Origin: DAISKN01 sp963716925
GTDB taxonomy: Bacteria; Acidobacteriota; Vicinamibacteria; Marinacidobacterales; SMYC01
DNA length: 64,000 bases
Direction: 5' to 3'
NCBI GenBank assembly: GCA_963716925.1
Contig: CAVQUX010000014.1
Coordinates: 124,001-188,000, forward strand
This document shows positions 16,896 to 25,450 of this stretch, piece by piece (position 1 is the stretch's first letter; every line of letters begins with the position of its first letter). The position numbers were made by a program, and so were the translations under genes. The notes below the pieces were generated by a model, which worked only from the letters and a program-made list of their open reading frames with translations, had not been told where the DNA came from and ran no database searches.

Positions 16896-17944
16896 CAGAT
16901 CATGCTCCACTCGAGGACGGTGTCCTCGGGGATGTCGACTTTCGCCGTCCGCCCCACGACCACGTCCACGTGCTTGGGATAGATTCCCGTGCCCGGGCGC
17001 TTGAACGTGAGCATGTCCCGCGTGATCACGGTCCCGTGCGGTATGGCCGTCTTCGAAACGACGCTCCGGCGGGCGAACTTGTAGGCCTGGGATTCGGCTT
17101 CGACCGGTCCTTTGAGGGAACGGCCCATCGCTTTCTCGATGGTGCGGATACCCGCGACCATCTCCTTCAGATCGCGGGGATCGACCGAAAGGTAGTGGTC
17201 GGGGCTCCCGGGGAGGGACTTGTCGACGGTGTAGTGCTTCTCGATCGCGACCGCGCCGAGGGCCACCGCCGCCTGGGGGACGGCGATGCCGAGGGTGTGG
17301 TCGGAGAGCCCGACAGGAACGTCGGGGAACGCCGCCTTCATGTGCAGCATCATCCTCAGGTTCGCGTTCTCGGGGGCGCAGGGGTACTGGAGGGTGCAGT
17401 GGAGGAGGACGAGCTGGTCGTTCCCCGTCGCCCGCACCACGTCGATCGCCTCGCCGATCTCGGCGATGGTGGCGAGACCGGTCGAGAGGATGACGGGCTT
17501 GCCCTTCGCGGCCGCCCTCTCGAGGAGCGGATAGTCGGTGAGATCGGCGGAAGCGATCTTGAACCCCGGGGCCCCGAGCTCGTCGAGCATGTCGACGGCC
17601 TCGTCGTCGAACGGGGCGGAGAAGCAGAGGATCCCCTCTTCCCGGGCGCAGCGGAAGAGCTCACGGTGCTCTTCCGGGCCGAAGGAATCGAGCTTCTTGA
17701 AGGTATCGAACTGGCTCCCCTTCGGATCGTCGGCCTCGACCCAGTAGCGGGGCGCGGTCCTGGTCGAGATCTTCCCCGCCTTGTAGCTCTGGAACTTGAT
17801 GGCGTCGGCGCCCGCGGCCGCCGCCTCGCGGATGAGGGCGCGGCCCAGATCGAGGTCGCCGTTGTGGTTCACGCCGGCCTCGGCGATGACGAAAGCCGGA
17901 TGTCCGTCGCCGATAAGCCGCCCGCCGAAGTTTACTGCTTTCAT
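16895..17944 (-). CDS. N-acetylneuraminate synthase family enzyme (NeuB/LegI/PseI type)
   Basis: A 349-residue protein that condenses a six-carbon N-acyl amino sugar with phosphoenolpyruvate. The TIM-barrel has FVIAEAGVNHNGDLDLGRAL at residues 18-37, AIKFQSYKA, FKIASADLTDYPLL near residue 127, the metal-ligand LSDHTLGIAVPQAAVALGA and IEKHYTVDKSLPGSPDH near residue 233. A C-terminal SAF antifreeze-like domain (about residues 285-349) has RRSVVSKTAIPHGTVIT. The domain set is complete. It sits between the SpsF-type and fused CMP-synthetase genes with ATGA overlaps on both sides. Sialic, legionaminic and pseudaminic products cannot be told apart here. Confidence 0.9.
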   Translation of the reverse strand: MKAVNFGGRLIGDGHPAFVIAEAGVNHNGDLDLGRALIREAAAAGADAIKFQSYKAGKISTRTAPRYWVEADDPKGSQFDTFKKLDSFGPEEHRELFRCAREEGILCFSAPFDDEAVDMLDELGAPGFKIASADLTDYPLLERAAAKGKPVILSTGLATIAEIGEAIDVVRATGNDQLVLLHCTLQYPCAPENANLRMMLHMKAAFPDVPVGLSDHTLGIAVPQAAVALGAVAIEKHYTVDKSLPGSPDHYLSVDPRDLKEMVAGIRTIEKAMGRSLKGPVEAESQAYKFARRSVVSKTAIPHGTVITRDMLTFKRPGTGIYPKHVDVVVGRTAKVDIPEDTVLEWSMI

Positions 17945-18711
17945 GGACTTGTTTCGTCGAGAGCGACCGACCTCACGTTGACCTTGCTCGCCTGGATGCG
18001 CGCGTTGATCGAGGCGAGATCGGGCTCGGAATCGAGAAGCCGGATGGCTTCGATCGTTTGCAGAATTCTACCCGGTCGATAGAGTTTTTCGAAGAGGCGC
18101 TCCATCAGCGCCACGTCCTCGGGCTCGTCCACCGTGAGCCGGTACTCCGGTCGATAGAGCTCCCGCGGAAGCTCCGCGCGCTCGATCCGGAACCTCTCGG
18201 GGTTCTCCTTGATGAACAGGGTGACTAGCTCCGACCGGTGCTTGTCCTCCCCTTCCCGGTGGCTGGTCTCGAGCGCCCGCCTGGAGATGACCTCGGAGAG
18301 GATCCCCATCAACAGGGCATCTCCGGGGACGTAGGTGTAGTCCGCGTCCGCTTCGAGGTGGCATCGGCAGAGGCTTTCGATGAGGGGGAGATCGGTCAGG
18401 GGATTGTCGCCCGTGACCCGGACCAGGTGCTCGGCATTCCACCTCCGCGCCACCTCGACGTAGCGGCCGAGAACGTCCTCTTCGTCCCCCCGGAAGACCG
18501 CGACGCCGAGTCTTTCCGCCAGATCGACGAGAACGTCGTTCGCGGCGTCGACGGAGGTCGCGAGCACCACCCGCGACGGACCGCCGAGGGAAGAGACCCG
18601 CTCGAGCAGGTGCTCGAGGAGGGGCTTTCCCGCGAGCGGCGCCATGGCTTTCCCCGGGCGCCGCGAGGATCGCATCCTCGCGGAGACGACGATTGGGACC
18701 GGGCTACTCAA
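17941..18711 (-). CDS. SpsF-type cytidylyltransferase
   Basis: A 256-residue nucleotidyltransferase of the SpsF/KdsB fold. It opens VVSARMRSSRRPGKAMAPLA, the nucleotide-binding loop, followed by GKPLLEHLLERV, VLATSVDAAND near residue 50 and VRVTGDNPLTDLPLIE (metal-binding aspartate) near residue 97. YRLTVDEPEDVALMERLFEK closes the domain. SpsF proteins accompany a NeuB-like SpsE in spore-coat and capsule clusters and are thought to activate a nonulosonate. The TTG start at 18711 has GGAGG six bases upstream and overlaps the preceding TAG. This is the second CMP-transferase-like gene in the operon. Confidence 0.85.
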   Translation of the reverse strand: MSSPVPIVVSARMRSSRRPGKAMAPLAGKPLLEHLLERVSSLGGPSRVVLATSVDAANDVLVDLAERLGVAVFRGDEEDVLGRYVEVARRWNAEHLVRVTGDNPLTDLPLIESLCRCHLEADADYTYVPGDALLMGILSEVISRRALETSHREGEDKHRSELVTLFIKENPERFRIERAELPRELYRPEYRLTVDEPEDVALMERLFEKLYRPGRILQTIEAIRLLDSEPDLASINARIQASKVNVRSVALDETSP

Positions 18712-19726
18712 AGAGGTCCTCCGACAGCGGCTCCCAGGGCGCCACGTCCCGGCGGGGTTTCCTCCCGAGAAGGCGCGGCAGGTCGTAGGGAGGAAGTCCG
18801 GTCTCGCAGCGGAGAAAGGCGAGCTTGTCCCTCGTCAGCGGCTCTCCCTTCTTGAGCTCGACGCGGCTCAGGATCGCGCGGCGCATCAGGCGGTGGTAGC
18901 GGGATGCGCTCGCGCCCGAAGGGAGCTTCGGGCTTCCGAAGGCTTTCTCGGAGTCGCGGATGAGCTCCACCATCGAGGCGAACGTCTGCTTTTCGAGGGC
19001 GGACTCGTAGTCGAATCCCTTGGAGGTTCGGTCGAGGGTGATGTGCTTCTCGATGAGATCCGCCCCGAAAGCGACGGCGAGCGCGGGGAGGGTGACGGCC
19101 ATGGGAGAGCCCCCGTCGACGTGATCGAGAAAGCCCACGGGCAGCCCGAAGGTGCTCTTCAGGGTGGCGATGAAGCGGAGGTGCGAGTCCTCGATGCGCG
19201 TCGGAAAGTTCTGGACGCCGTGGAGAAGCATGAGGCGGTCGTTCCCCTCGGTGCGCGCGACCTCGATCGCCGACTCGACCGCGCCCAGGCCCGAGCCGCC
19301 GGTCGCGAGCAGAAGGGGCTTCCCGGTGGCGGCGACCGCGCGGATGAGCTCGGGATTCTCGATGTCGGTCGAGTGAATCTTGTAGGCCGCGAGATCGTGG
19401 CGCTCTGCGAGCTCCAGGCTCTCGCGGTCGAAGAGCTCCCCGAAGAGGGCGAGCCCGAGAGACCGGCTCTCCGTCAGGACCTGCTCCCAGTCCGAGATCG
19501 AGAGCTCGATCTGCTGGAACGTCGAGATCCTGGGGTCGTTCGGGGCGATGAGGTCTCTGGCGCGGAAGAGCTGGAACTTTACGCCGTCGGCTCCCGCGGC
19601 TTTCGCCTGCCTCGCGAGCGCGAGCGCCTGGACGGCTTCACCCTGATGAGCCGAGGCCACCTCCGCGAGAACGAAGCAGGGCCGGTCCTCCCCCACCTCG
19701 CGGCCGGCGATCGAAATCGTGCTCAT
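18704..19726 (-). CDS. second NeuB-family synthase (SpsE-like)
   Basis: A 340-residue protein. CFVLAEVASAHQGEAVQAL replaces the usual AEAGVNHNG (about residues 17-35). It keeps VKFQLFRARDLIAP, YKIHSTDIENPELI near residue 115, GFLDHVDGG with a metal-ligand histidine, and IEKHITLDRTSKGFD near residue 240. A shorter SAF-like tail has RRAILSRVELKKGEPLTRDK. It differs clearly from the NeuB-like protein at 16895, so the two probably make different sugars or act on differently modified precursors. The ATG at 19726 overlaps the upstream TGA as ATGA. Confidence 0.85.
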   Translation of the reverse strand: MSTISIAGREVGEDRPCFVLAEVASAHQGEAVQALALARQAKAAGADGVKFQLFRARDLIAPNDPRISTFQQIELSISDWEQVLTESRSLGLALFGELFDRESLELAERHDLAAYKIHSTDIENPELIRAVAATGKPLLLATGGSGLGAVESAIEVARTEGNDRLMLLHGVQNFPTRIEDSHLRFIATLKSTFGLPVGFLDHVDGGSPMAVTLPALAVAFGADLIEKHITLDRTSKGFDYESALEKQTFASMVELIRDSEKAFGSPKLPSGASASRYHRLMRRAILSRVELKKGEPLTRDKLAFLRCETGLPPYDLPRLLGRKPRRDVAPWEPLSEDLFE

Positions 19727-21654
19727 GGTTCCCGGCTCCTGGCCCCGTTCACAACGTACAGAATGCACTCCACGATTCGCTCCGTCGAGCGTCCGTCGGC
19801 TCCGAAGGCGAACTCCCGAATGTACTCCTTGCGCTTCGTCTCGAGAGCGCGAGCCGTCTCGGCGTCGAACAGCAGAGCTTCGAGCGCTTTCGCAATCGAC
19901 TCCCCTCGCCGGACGCCGAGAGCCACCCCCCGGTCCACCAGAGGACCGAGGTTTCCGGGGAGGTTCAGCACCAGGACCGGCCGTCCCAGGACGAGCGCTT
20001 CCGAGGAAGCAAAGGAGTCTACCGTTATCAATCCATCCGAGGCAAAGAGAAGCTCGAGCAGGTCCTTCTCCGCCGGGAGGATGCGCGTCTGTTCCGCGGA
20101 GAGTCGCAGGGCGACCTCTCGATAGGGGATGGGGGACTCCGCCTGGTGGGGCTTCACGAAGAGGAGAACCCCGGGAAGGCTTTCGACCGCGCGCACCAGC
20201 TCTTCGAAAACCGGAGCGACCGCGGACCAGCGCGTCGCGAGAACGAGGAATCGGGCGCCTTCGGCAACTCCGAGAGCCCCCCTCGTCGCCGCGGGGTCGT
20301 ACCCGGATGCGCCCTTGACCAGCGCGTCGAACTTGGGGCTTCCGGTCACGATGATGCGATCCTCGGGATAGCTTCCGCGCTCGATCAGGAGCTTTTTCGC
20401 GAGCTCTCCGAAGACCGCGGTACGGCTCGGAATCGGGACCGGATCCCCTTCGTGCTCGTCGGGTGCGTGCTCGTGGGAATAGTACTGCGGGTACATGATC
20501 CCGTGCTGTACGGCCACGGAGGGAACCGCGCGGGCCCTGCAGGCGGCGACCGCCGCGCGGCCGAGGCCGCTCGACTCGGCGTAGAGGACGAGGACATCGG
20601 GTTTTTCCCGAACGAGAACGGCATCGAGCTCGAGGTACACACGCATCGTCCAGGGGAACTGCCGCAGGAACGTGTCGCGGAACGACGCCATGGCCTCGGG
20701 CCCGAGCGGAACCCCTCGATGGGAGAGCGCTCGGGCGACCTCCGGGCTTCGCCGAAACTCTCGAAAGAGAGCGCCCGCTCGGAAGAACTCGCGGGTGAGC
20801 CGGAGCGAGAGGCCTGGAGAAAAATAGCGACGGATGGCGACGTAGGGAACACCTTTCGGCTCGATCTCGAGGAGGTCGCGAAGCCACTCCGCGATCCCTC
20901 TCTTCCGGAACGGAACCGGGGGCCCGAAGGCGACGACGGTCGTGGCCGCGCGGGACGAGACCGCAGGCAGGATGTCGTCGAAGTACATCTCTCTCGTCCC
21001 TCGCCACATGGAAGCATGGGTGAGGAAGAGAACCCGCGGCCTTCCGCCCGGGGGAACGGGCGGCGGTCTCCTCAGAAGGGATTTGATCCCGGTCCCCCAC
21101 ATCTTCAGGAGGTCCAGGACGTAGAGCCCCGTCGTCCTGCCCCGGAAGGGCGGGCCCGCGACCGGCTCCCCCAGAACCTCGACGCGCTCCGCGAGGCGCA
21201 TGGCCGCGGCCTCGAGCGCCCGCACCGGCCGGACGAGAACGACGCGCCTCGGGCGCGTTCGCTCGAAGAGAAGGCTCATCGCCTCGATGTCCCGCACGAT
21301 GAGCCGAAGCGGCGTCTCGTGGTAGAGGTAGACCTCGGCCCACCACCAGAGGTCGAGAGGGCCCCAGCGAAACCGATCGCGAAAGACCTTCCGGCCGAGA
21401 TCCTTCATCCAGCCGATGACGGCTTCGTCGAGCTCGAAGTCGGCGGAAAGCAGCTCCGTGAGGGTGGCCGCCTCGATTGACGCGGCTCTCAGAGCTCCCT
21501 GGACGTCCGGAGTGCGAAAGCGATCCTGGACGATCGGGCTGTGCTGCCAGGCGACGACCACCGCCCCCTCCGCGGCGAGCGCTCGCACGCGCTCGATTTC
21601 CACAGGCCGAAGATGAGGATCGGAGACGAGCACCAGAGTGGGTTTCGCGCTCAC
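19723..21654 (-). CDS. GT-B-like surface carbohydrate biosynthesis protein
   Basis: About 643 residues and the first gene of the nonulosonic-acid operon. The N-terminal half has strand-helix repeats starting TLVLVSDPHLRP and a WWWAEVYLYHE segment. The C-terminal half has SVAVQHGIMYPQYYSHEHAP, FVKPHQAESPIPY and VDSFASSEALVLGRPVLVL, a pattern found in polysialyltransferase, CDP-glycerol-transferase and UDP-GlcNAc-epimerase-like GT-B folds. It may be the transferase that adds the nonulosonate. GTG at 21654 is chosen; an in-frame TTG (21663) also exists. A TATAAT box ends 17 nt before the GTG, so the leader is about 10 nt. Confidence 0.7.
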   Translation of the reverse strand: MSAKPTLVLVSDPHLRPVEIERVRALAAEGAVVVAWQHSPIVQDRFRTPDVQGALRAASIEAATLTELLSADFELDEAVIGWMKDLGRKVFRDRFRWGPLDLWWWAEVYLYHETPLRLIVRDIEAMSLLFERTRPRRVVLVRPVRALEAAAMRLAERVEVLGEPVAGPPFRGRTTGLYVLDLLKMWGTGIKSLLRRPPPVPPGGRPRVLFLTHASMWRGTREMYFDDILPAVSSRAATTVVAFGPPVPFRKRGIAEWLRDLLEIEPKGVPYVAIRRYFSPGLSLRLTREFFRAGALFREFRRSPEVARALSHRGVPLGPEAMASFRDTFLRQFPWTMRVYLELDAVLVREKPDVLVLYAESSGLGRAAVAACRARAVPSVAVQHGIMYPQYYSHEHAPDEHEGDPVPIPSRTAVFGELAKKLLIERGSYPEDRIIVTGSPKFDALVKGASGYDPAATRGALGVAEGARFLVLATRWSAVAPVFEELVRAVESLPGVLLFVKPHQAESPIPYREVALRLSAEQTRILPAEKDLLELLFASDGLITVDSFASSEALVLGRPVLVLNLPGNLGPLVDRGVALGVRRGESIAKALEALLFDAETARALETKRKEYIREFAFGADGRSTERIVECILYVVNGARSREP

Positions 21655-21670
21655 ATCTCGCAAGACGGAA

Positions 21671-21680
21671 ATTATACAAT
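21671..21680. promoter_or_regulatory. overlapping divergent -10 boxes
   Basis: The ten bases ATTATACAAT hold TATAAT on the minus strand (21676-21671), facing the surface carbohydrate gene, and TACAAT on the plus strand (21675-21680), 6 nt before the ATG at 21687. The plus-strand transcript would be leaderless. No good -35 is visible for either, so the two promoters may compete or need an activator. Confidence 0.45.
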
Positions 21681-21686
21681 CCCGGA

Positions 21687-22601
21687 ATGGACCGACGAGA
21701 TTTCCTCCAAGCTTCGATTTCAGGGTTTTCCGGCCTCGCCTTCCTGGGCTATTCCGCAGAGCCCCTCTTCCGCATCTCGCTCGCGGAGTGGTCGTTCCAC
21801 CGGGCTCTCTTCGGAGGCGGCCTGACCCACCTCGACTTCATCACCCGGGCGCGGAGGGACTACGGCCTCGACGGCGTCGAGTACGTGAACCAGTTCTTCA
21901 TGGACAAGGCGCAAGACGCGGCCTACCTGCGGGAGATGAAGTCCCGGACCGCGGGCGAAGGGGTCCGGAGCCTTCTCATCATGTGCGACAGCGAAGGCGA
22001 TCTCGGCGATCCCTCGGAGAGCGGGAGAGCTCGCGCCGTCGAGAACCACCGGAAATGGGTGGAGGCGGCCGCGACCCTCGGCTGCCACTCGGTGCGCGTC
22101 AACGCCCGAAGCCATCCCGACCTCCCCTACGAAGAGCAGGAAAGACTCGCCGCCGACGGACTTCGGAGGCTCTGCGAGCTCGCCGACCCCCACGGGATCG
22201 GAGTCCTCGTCGAGAACCACGGAGGGCTGTCCTCGAACGGGGCCTGGCTCTCGGGGGTGATGAAGCGCGTCGCCCATCCCCGGATCGGGACGCTCCCCGA
22301 CTTCGGGAACTTTCGGGTTCGAGAAACTCCCGAGGAGTGGTACGACCGCTACAAGGGCGTCGCCGAGCTCATGCCCTTTGCCCGCGCGGTCAGCGCGAAG
22401 TCCCACGACTTCGACGAGAACGGCGCGGAGACCCATACCGACTTCCTGAAGATGATGAGGATCGTGCTCGATGCCGGCTACCGCGGCTACGTCGGCATCG
22501 AGTACGAAGGCGAGTTGCTGTCCGAGGCCGAGGGAGTAGAAAAAACGAAGGCGCTGCTCACCCGCGTCCGGGAGGAGCTTGGGCGGTCATATCCGTCTTA
22601 A
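21687..22601 (+). CDS. xylose isomerase-like TIM-barrel protein with Tat-like leader
   Basis: A 304-residue protein of the sugar phosphate isomerase/epimerase family. The leader MDRRDFLQASISGFSGLAFL has a twin-arginine motif (RRDFLQ) and a hydrophobic stretch, so export is likely. The barrel has LDGVEYVNQFFM, CHSVRVNARSHPDLPYEEQ near residue 133, GIGVLVENHGGLSSNG near residue 171 (metal-ligand Glu), TLPDFGNF near residue 200 and GYVGIEYEGE near residue 270 (last metal-ligand Glu). Divergent from the nonulosonate operon, it may process a sugar outside the cytoplasm, but no substrate is known. Confidence 0.8.
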   Translation: MDRRDFLQASISGFSGLAFLGYSAEPLFRISLAEWSFHRALFGGGLTHLDFITRARRDYGLDGVEYVNQFFMDKAQDAAYLREMKSRTAGEGVRSLLIMCDSEGDLGDPSESGRARAVENHRKWVEAAATLGCHSVRVNARSHPDLPYEEQERLAADGLRRLCELADPHGIGVLVENHGGLSSNGAWLSGVMKRVAHPRIGTLPDFGNFRVRETPEEWYDRYKGVAELMPFARAVSAKSHDFDENGAETHTDFLKMMRIVLDAGYRGYVGIEYEGELLSEAEGVEKTKALLTRVREELGRSYPS

Positions 22602-22770
22602 GTCTTTATTTAGTTGTGGTTATGAGTTTCGATCCGGGGGCGTGCCACCGCCGGGCGTGGGGCCCGGCGCCCTAGTGGACTTCCTCAGGGGTATCGAGAG
22701 GAGGGTGGCAGAAGAAGCGTATCAACGATTCGCCCCGAGGGCAAATGCGTTTTCAGGCGCCTTGATTCGG

Positions 22771-22776
22771 TAAGAT
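22771..22776 (+). promoter_or_regulatory. -10 box ahead of the flippase gene
   Basis: TAAGAT ends 6 nt before the GTG at 22783, the same spacing seen at other leaderless starts in this window. It supports GTG 22783 as the original start of the flippase gene, upstream of the in-frame amber. No clear -35 is visible. The 181-bp intergenic stretch before it otherwise holds only a GC-rich dyad near 22640-22665. Confidence 0.35.
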
Positions 22777-22782
22777 GCCTGC

Positions 22783-24226
22783 GTGATCCGCGCCGAACTA
22801 TAGAGGCTCGCTCATCACTCCGCCATCTACGGGGCCGCGGACGTCCTTCCCTACCTCGTCAACTTCCTCCTTCTCCCCATCTTCACGGCGTACCTCTCTC
22901 GAGAAGACTACGGGGCTCTCGGGATCCTGCTCCTGTTCGGCGTCCTCACGAAGATCTTCTTCCGGATGGGGCTCGACTCGGGTTTTTTTCGTATCTACTA
23001 CGAGCTGAATACCGAGCTCGATCGCAAGATCCTGGCGACGACGCTCGTCGTGGCGGCTCTCGCCGTCAGCGCGACGCTCTTCGCGGCCTGCGCGGTCTTC
23101 GCCGCGCCGCTGGGCCGCCTCCTCCTCGGCAATGAAATCGGCGAATCCCAGGTGACGACCTGGATCCTCCTGGTCGCCTCCGACACTTTCCTCAATACCT
23201 TCGCGTTCGTCCCCATGAATCTCTTCCGGATCCAGGGACGCCCGCGGGCATTCAGCATCATGACCCTCTTCCGGAGCTTCCTCAACATCGGACTGAAGCT
23301 CGGGCTGGTGGTGGGCGGATGGGGCGTCTCCGGGGTTCTCCTGGCCGATGCCGCCGCCTCCCTTCTCTTCGTGCTGGCGCTCCTCCCGACGCTCCTCCGG
23401 AACCTGGCCCGGGGCTTTTCCTGGTCGATGCTCTCCCGCTCGGCCGCCTTCGGCCTTCCCAAAGTTCCCCACGGCCTCGCGCACCAGATCCTGAACCTCT
23501 CGGACCGCAAGCTCATCGAGATCTTCTCGACCCTGGCCGCGAGCGGGCTCTACCACATCGGCTACGTCATGGGGACGGGAGTGAAGTTCTTCCTCTCCGC
23601 ATTCGAGCTCGCCTGGGGGCCTTTCGTCTACGCCCAGCTCGAAAAGCCCGATGCTCCCGCGATCCTGGCCCGCATCGCCACCTACGCCTTCGCCGCGCTC
23701 TGCGGCTTCGGTCTTCTGAACGCGGTCTTCGGCCGCGAGCTCCTGTACCTCATGGCCGAGCCGAAGTTCCACGCGGCCGACTACCGTCATCCCCATCGTG
23801 GTCCTCGCCTACGTCATGCAGGGTGTCTTCGCGCTGACGTCGATCGGGATCGGCATCAGCAAGAAGACGCGCTACTTCCCGATGATCACCGTCGCCGCCG
23901 CGACACTGAACGTGGTCCTGAACCTCTTCTGGATCCCACGCTTCGGAATCCTCGGAGCGGCCTGGTCCACGGTGGCCGGCTATGCGTTGATGGCGGGGCT
24001 CGGGTACTGGCTCGGGAACCGGCAGTACCCCATCCCTTTCGAGGGGCGGCGTCTCGGGAAGATCGTGCTCGCCGCGGCGATGGCGTTCGGGATCTCGACG
24101 CTCGCTTCGCGGAACCTATGGGCCGCCGTTTCCTTCAAGGCGGCCGCTTGCGCGATCTTCCCCGTCGCTCTCTGGGCTTTCGGTTTCTTTCGAGAGGACG
24201 AGATCCGCTGGCTCAGGTCGCTGTAA
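22783..24226 (+). pseudogene. oligosaccharide flippase (Wzx/MATE-like) with amber stop and frameshift
   Basis: The restored protein has about 480 residues and 12-14 membrane segments of the polysaccharide-export MATE type. It reads VIRAEL, an amber TAG at 22801-22803, then RLAHHSAIYGAADVLPYLVN, a classic flippase front end. A second lesion lies at 23784-23785, where one extra C breaks HAADY from VIPIVVLAYVMQGVF; the remaining 143 codons are intact in the next frame. With both repaired, no other interruption is seen. A shorter product starting at ATG 22966 would miss the first membrane helices. It would have flipped the lipid-linked glycan made by the neighbouring genes. Assembly error remains possible. 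Confidence 0.8.
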
Positions 24227-24250
24227 CAGGCTGCGGAGAATCCGTCTGCA

Positions 24251-25450
24251 CTATTTGAGGGCGTCCCGGACCGCTCGAAGGACCTGTTCGAGCCCGATCG
24301 TCTTCAGGCATTCGGGAGTCGGAACCGCCGCGCACTCGGCGGGAGGCTTTCGGATCATGTTGCAGGGCGAGCAGTAGACCGAGGTCCGCACCACCCGACA
24401 GAGACCCAGCGATTCGTCCGGCCCGTAGCGAATTGGATCGGAAGGACCGAAGAGGGCCACGTTCGGAGTTCCCACCGCGTGAGAAAGATGCATGGGCCCG
24501 GTGTCTCCGGTCACGAAGACGTCGAGCCGCTCGATCAGAGCCGCGAACGCGGCGAGCTCCAGACCGAGGAGCTTCGCCGGGCGGGAGGCGGTCGACTCGA
24601 AGATCCGCTCGACGAGCGGCCGGTCGCCTTCCGAGCCGGTGAGAACGACGGTGGCGACTTCCGAGAGCCGGTCGGCAAGAGCCGCGAACTTCGAAGGCTC
24701 CCACTCCTTCAGTGTCCGCCCCGCGCTCGGGTGGATGCCGACCAGGGGTCGCTTCGATTCATCGAGTAGAAGCGCCGCTTCCCGTCGATCCGCGTCGGTG
24801 ACGAAATTGTACGGGCGAACGGGGCCCGACGGCGCAATCTCCGGGAAGAGAGATCGGACGAGGCCCACGTTCTGCTCGTACCAGCTGATTTTTTCGTCCC
24901 ACCGCCCGCGATGGGTGAGGAGATAGCCGCCGCCGGTGTCCCCGTAGCCGGCCCGAAGCTTCGCCCCGGAAAGAGCCATCAGGAGGATCACCCGCACGTC
25001 CCCTTGAAAATCGATCGCGAGGTCGAAGGGGGTCTGTCCGAGAGCGGCGCGGGCGGCGGAGAAGCTCGCCTTCCCGCCCCAGGCCGACCAGGGTGCGTCG
25101 ACCACCCGAACGCGGTCGACGAACGGAAGCCTTCGTGCCACGGGCTCGTTCCAGCTTCCGACGGCGAGCTCGACCCGGGCTTGCGGGAGCGCTTTCTTGA
25201 GGAGCTCGAGCGCGGGAAGCGTGGTGACGAGGTCCCCGAGGCGGTCGAGCCTGAGGGCGAGCACGCTCTCGACGCTCCGAACGTCGGGACGCGTGCGCTT
25301 CGGCCCGAGCCCGGAGACCAGCGATACCCCGCGAAGGAGCGCATCGGCTCCCGCGAGCAGAACCCTCTCCCTGGGATCGTAGATCCGCGGGCCGCCGTGG
25401 GCGAGCCTATGGGCGGCGAGCTTCCGCGACGGAGCGAAGAACAGATTCAA
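24251..25450 (-). CDS. GT9-family glycosyltransferase (heptosyltransferase-like)
   Basis: A 399-residue GT-B enzyme. VLALRLDRLGDLVTTLPALE, near residue 64, is the GT9 acceptor-side signature. AIDFQGDVR, VGIHPSAGRTLKEWEPSKFA near residue 237 and FVTGDTGPMHLSHAVGTPNV near residue 312 are donor-side features seen in LPS heptosyltransferases. A cysteine-rich stretch (CSPCNMIRKPPAEC) near residue 360 matches the C-terminal cysteines of many family members. It overlaps the upstream GT4 gene by 44 nt. It probably acts in core-oligosaccharide or capsule assembly; the sugar is unknown. Confidence 0.85.
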   Translation of the reverse strand: MNLFFAPSRKLAAHRLAHGGPRIYDPRERVLLAGADALLRGVSLVSGLGPKRTRPDVRSVESVLALRLDRLGDLVTTLPALELLKKALPQARVELAVGSWNEPVARRLPFVDRVRVVDAPWSAWGGKASFSAARAALGQTPFDLAIDFQGDVRVILLMALSGAKLRAGYGDTGGGYLLTHRGRWDEKISWYEQNVGLVRSLFPEIAPSGPVRPYNFVTDADRREAALLLDESKRPLVGIHPSAGRTLKEWEPSKFAALADRLSEVATVVLTGSEGDRPLVERIFESTASRPAKLLGLELAAFAALIERLDVFVTGDTGPMHLSHAVGTPNVALFGPSDPIRYGPDESLGLCRVVRTSVYCSPCNMIRKPPAECAAVPTPECLKTIGLEQVLRAVRDALK

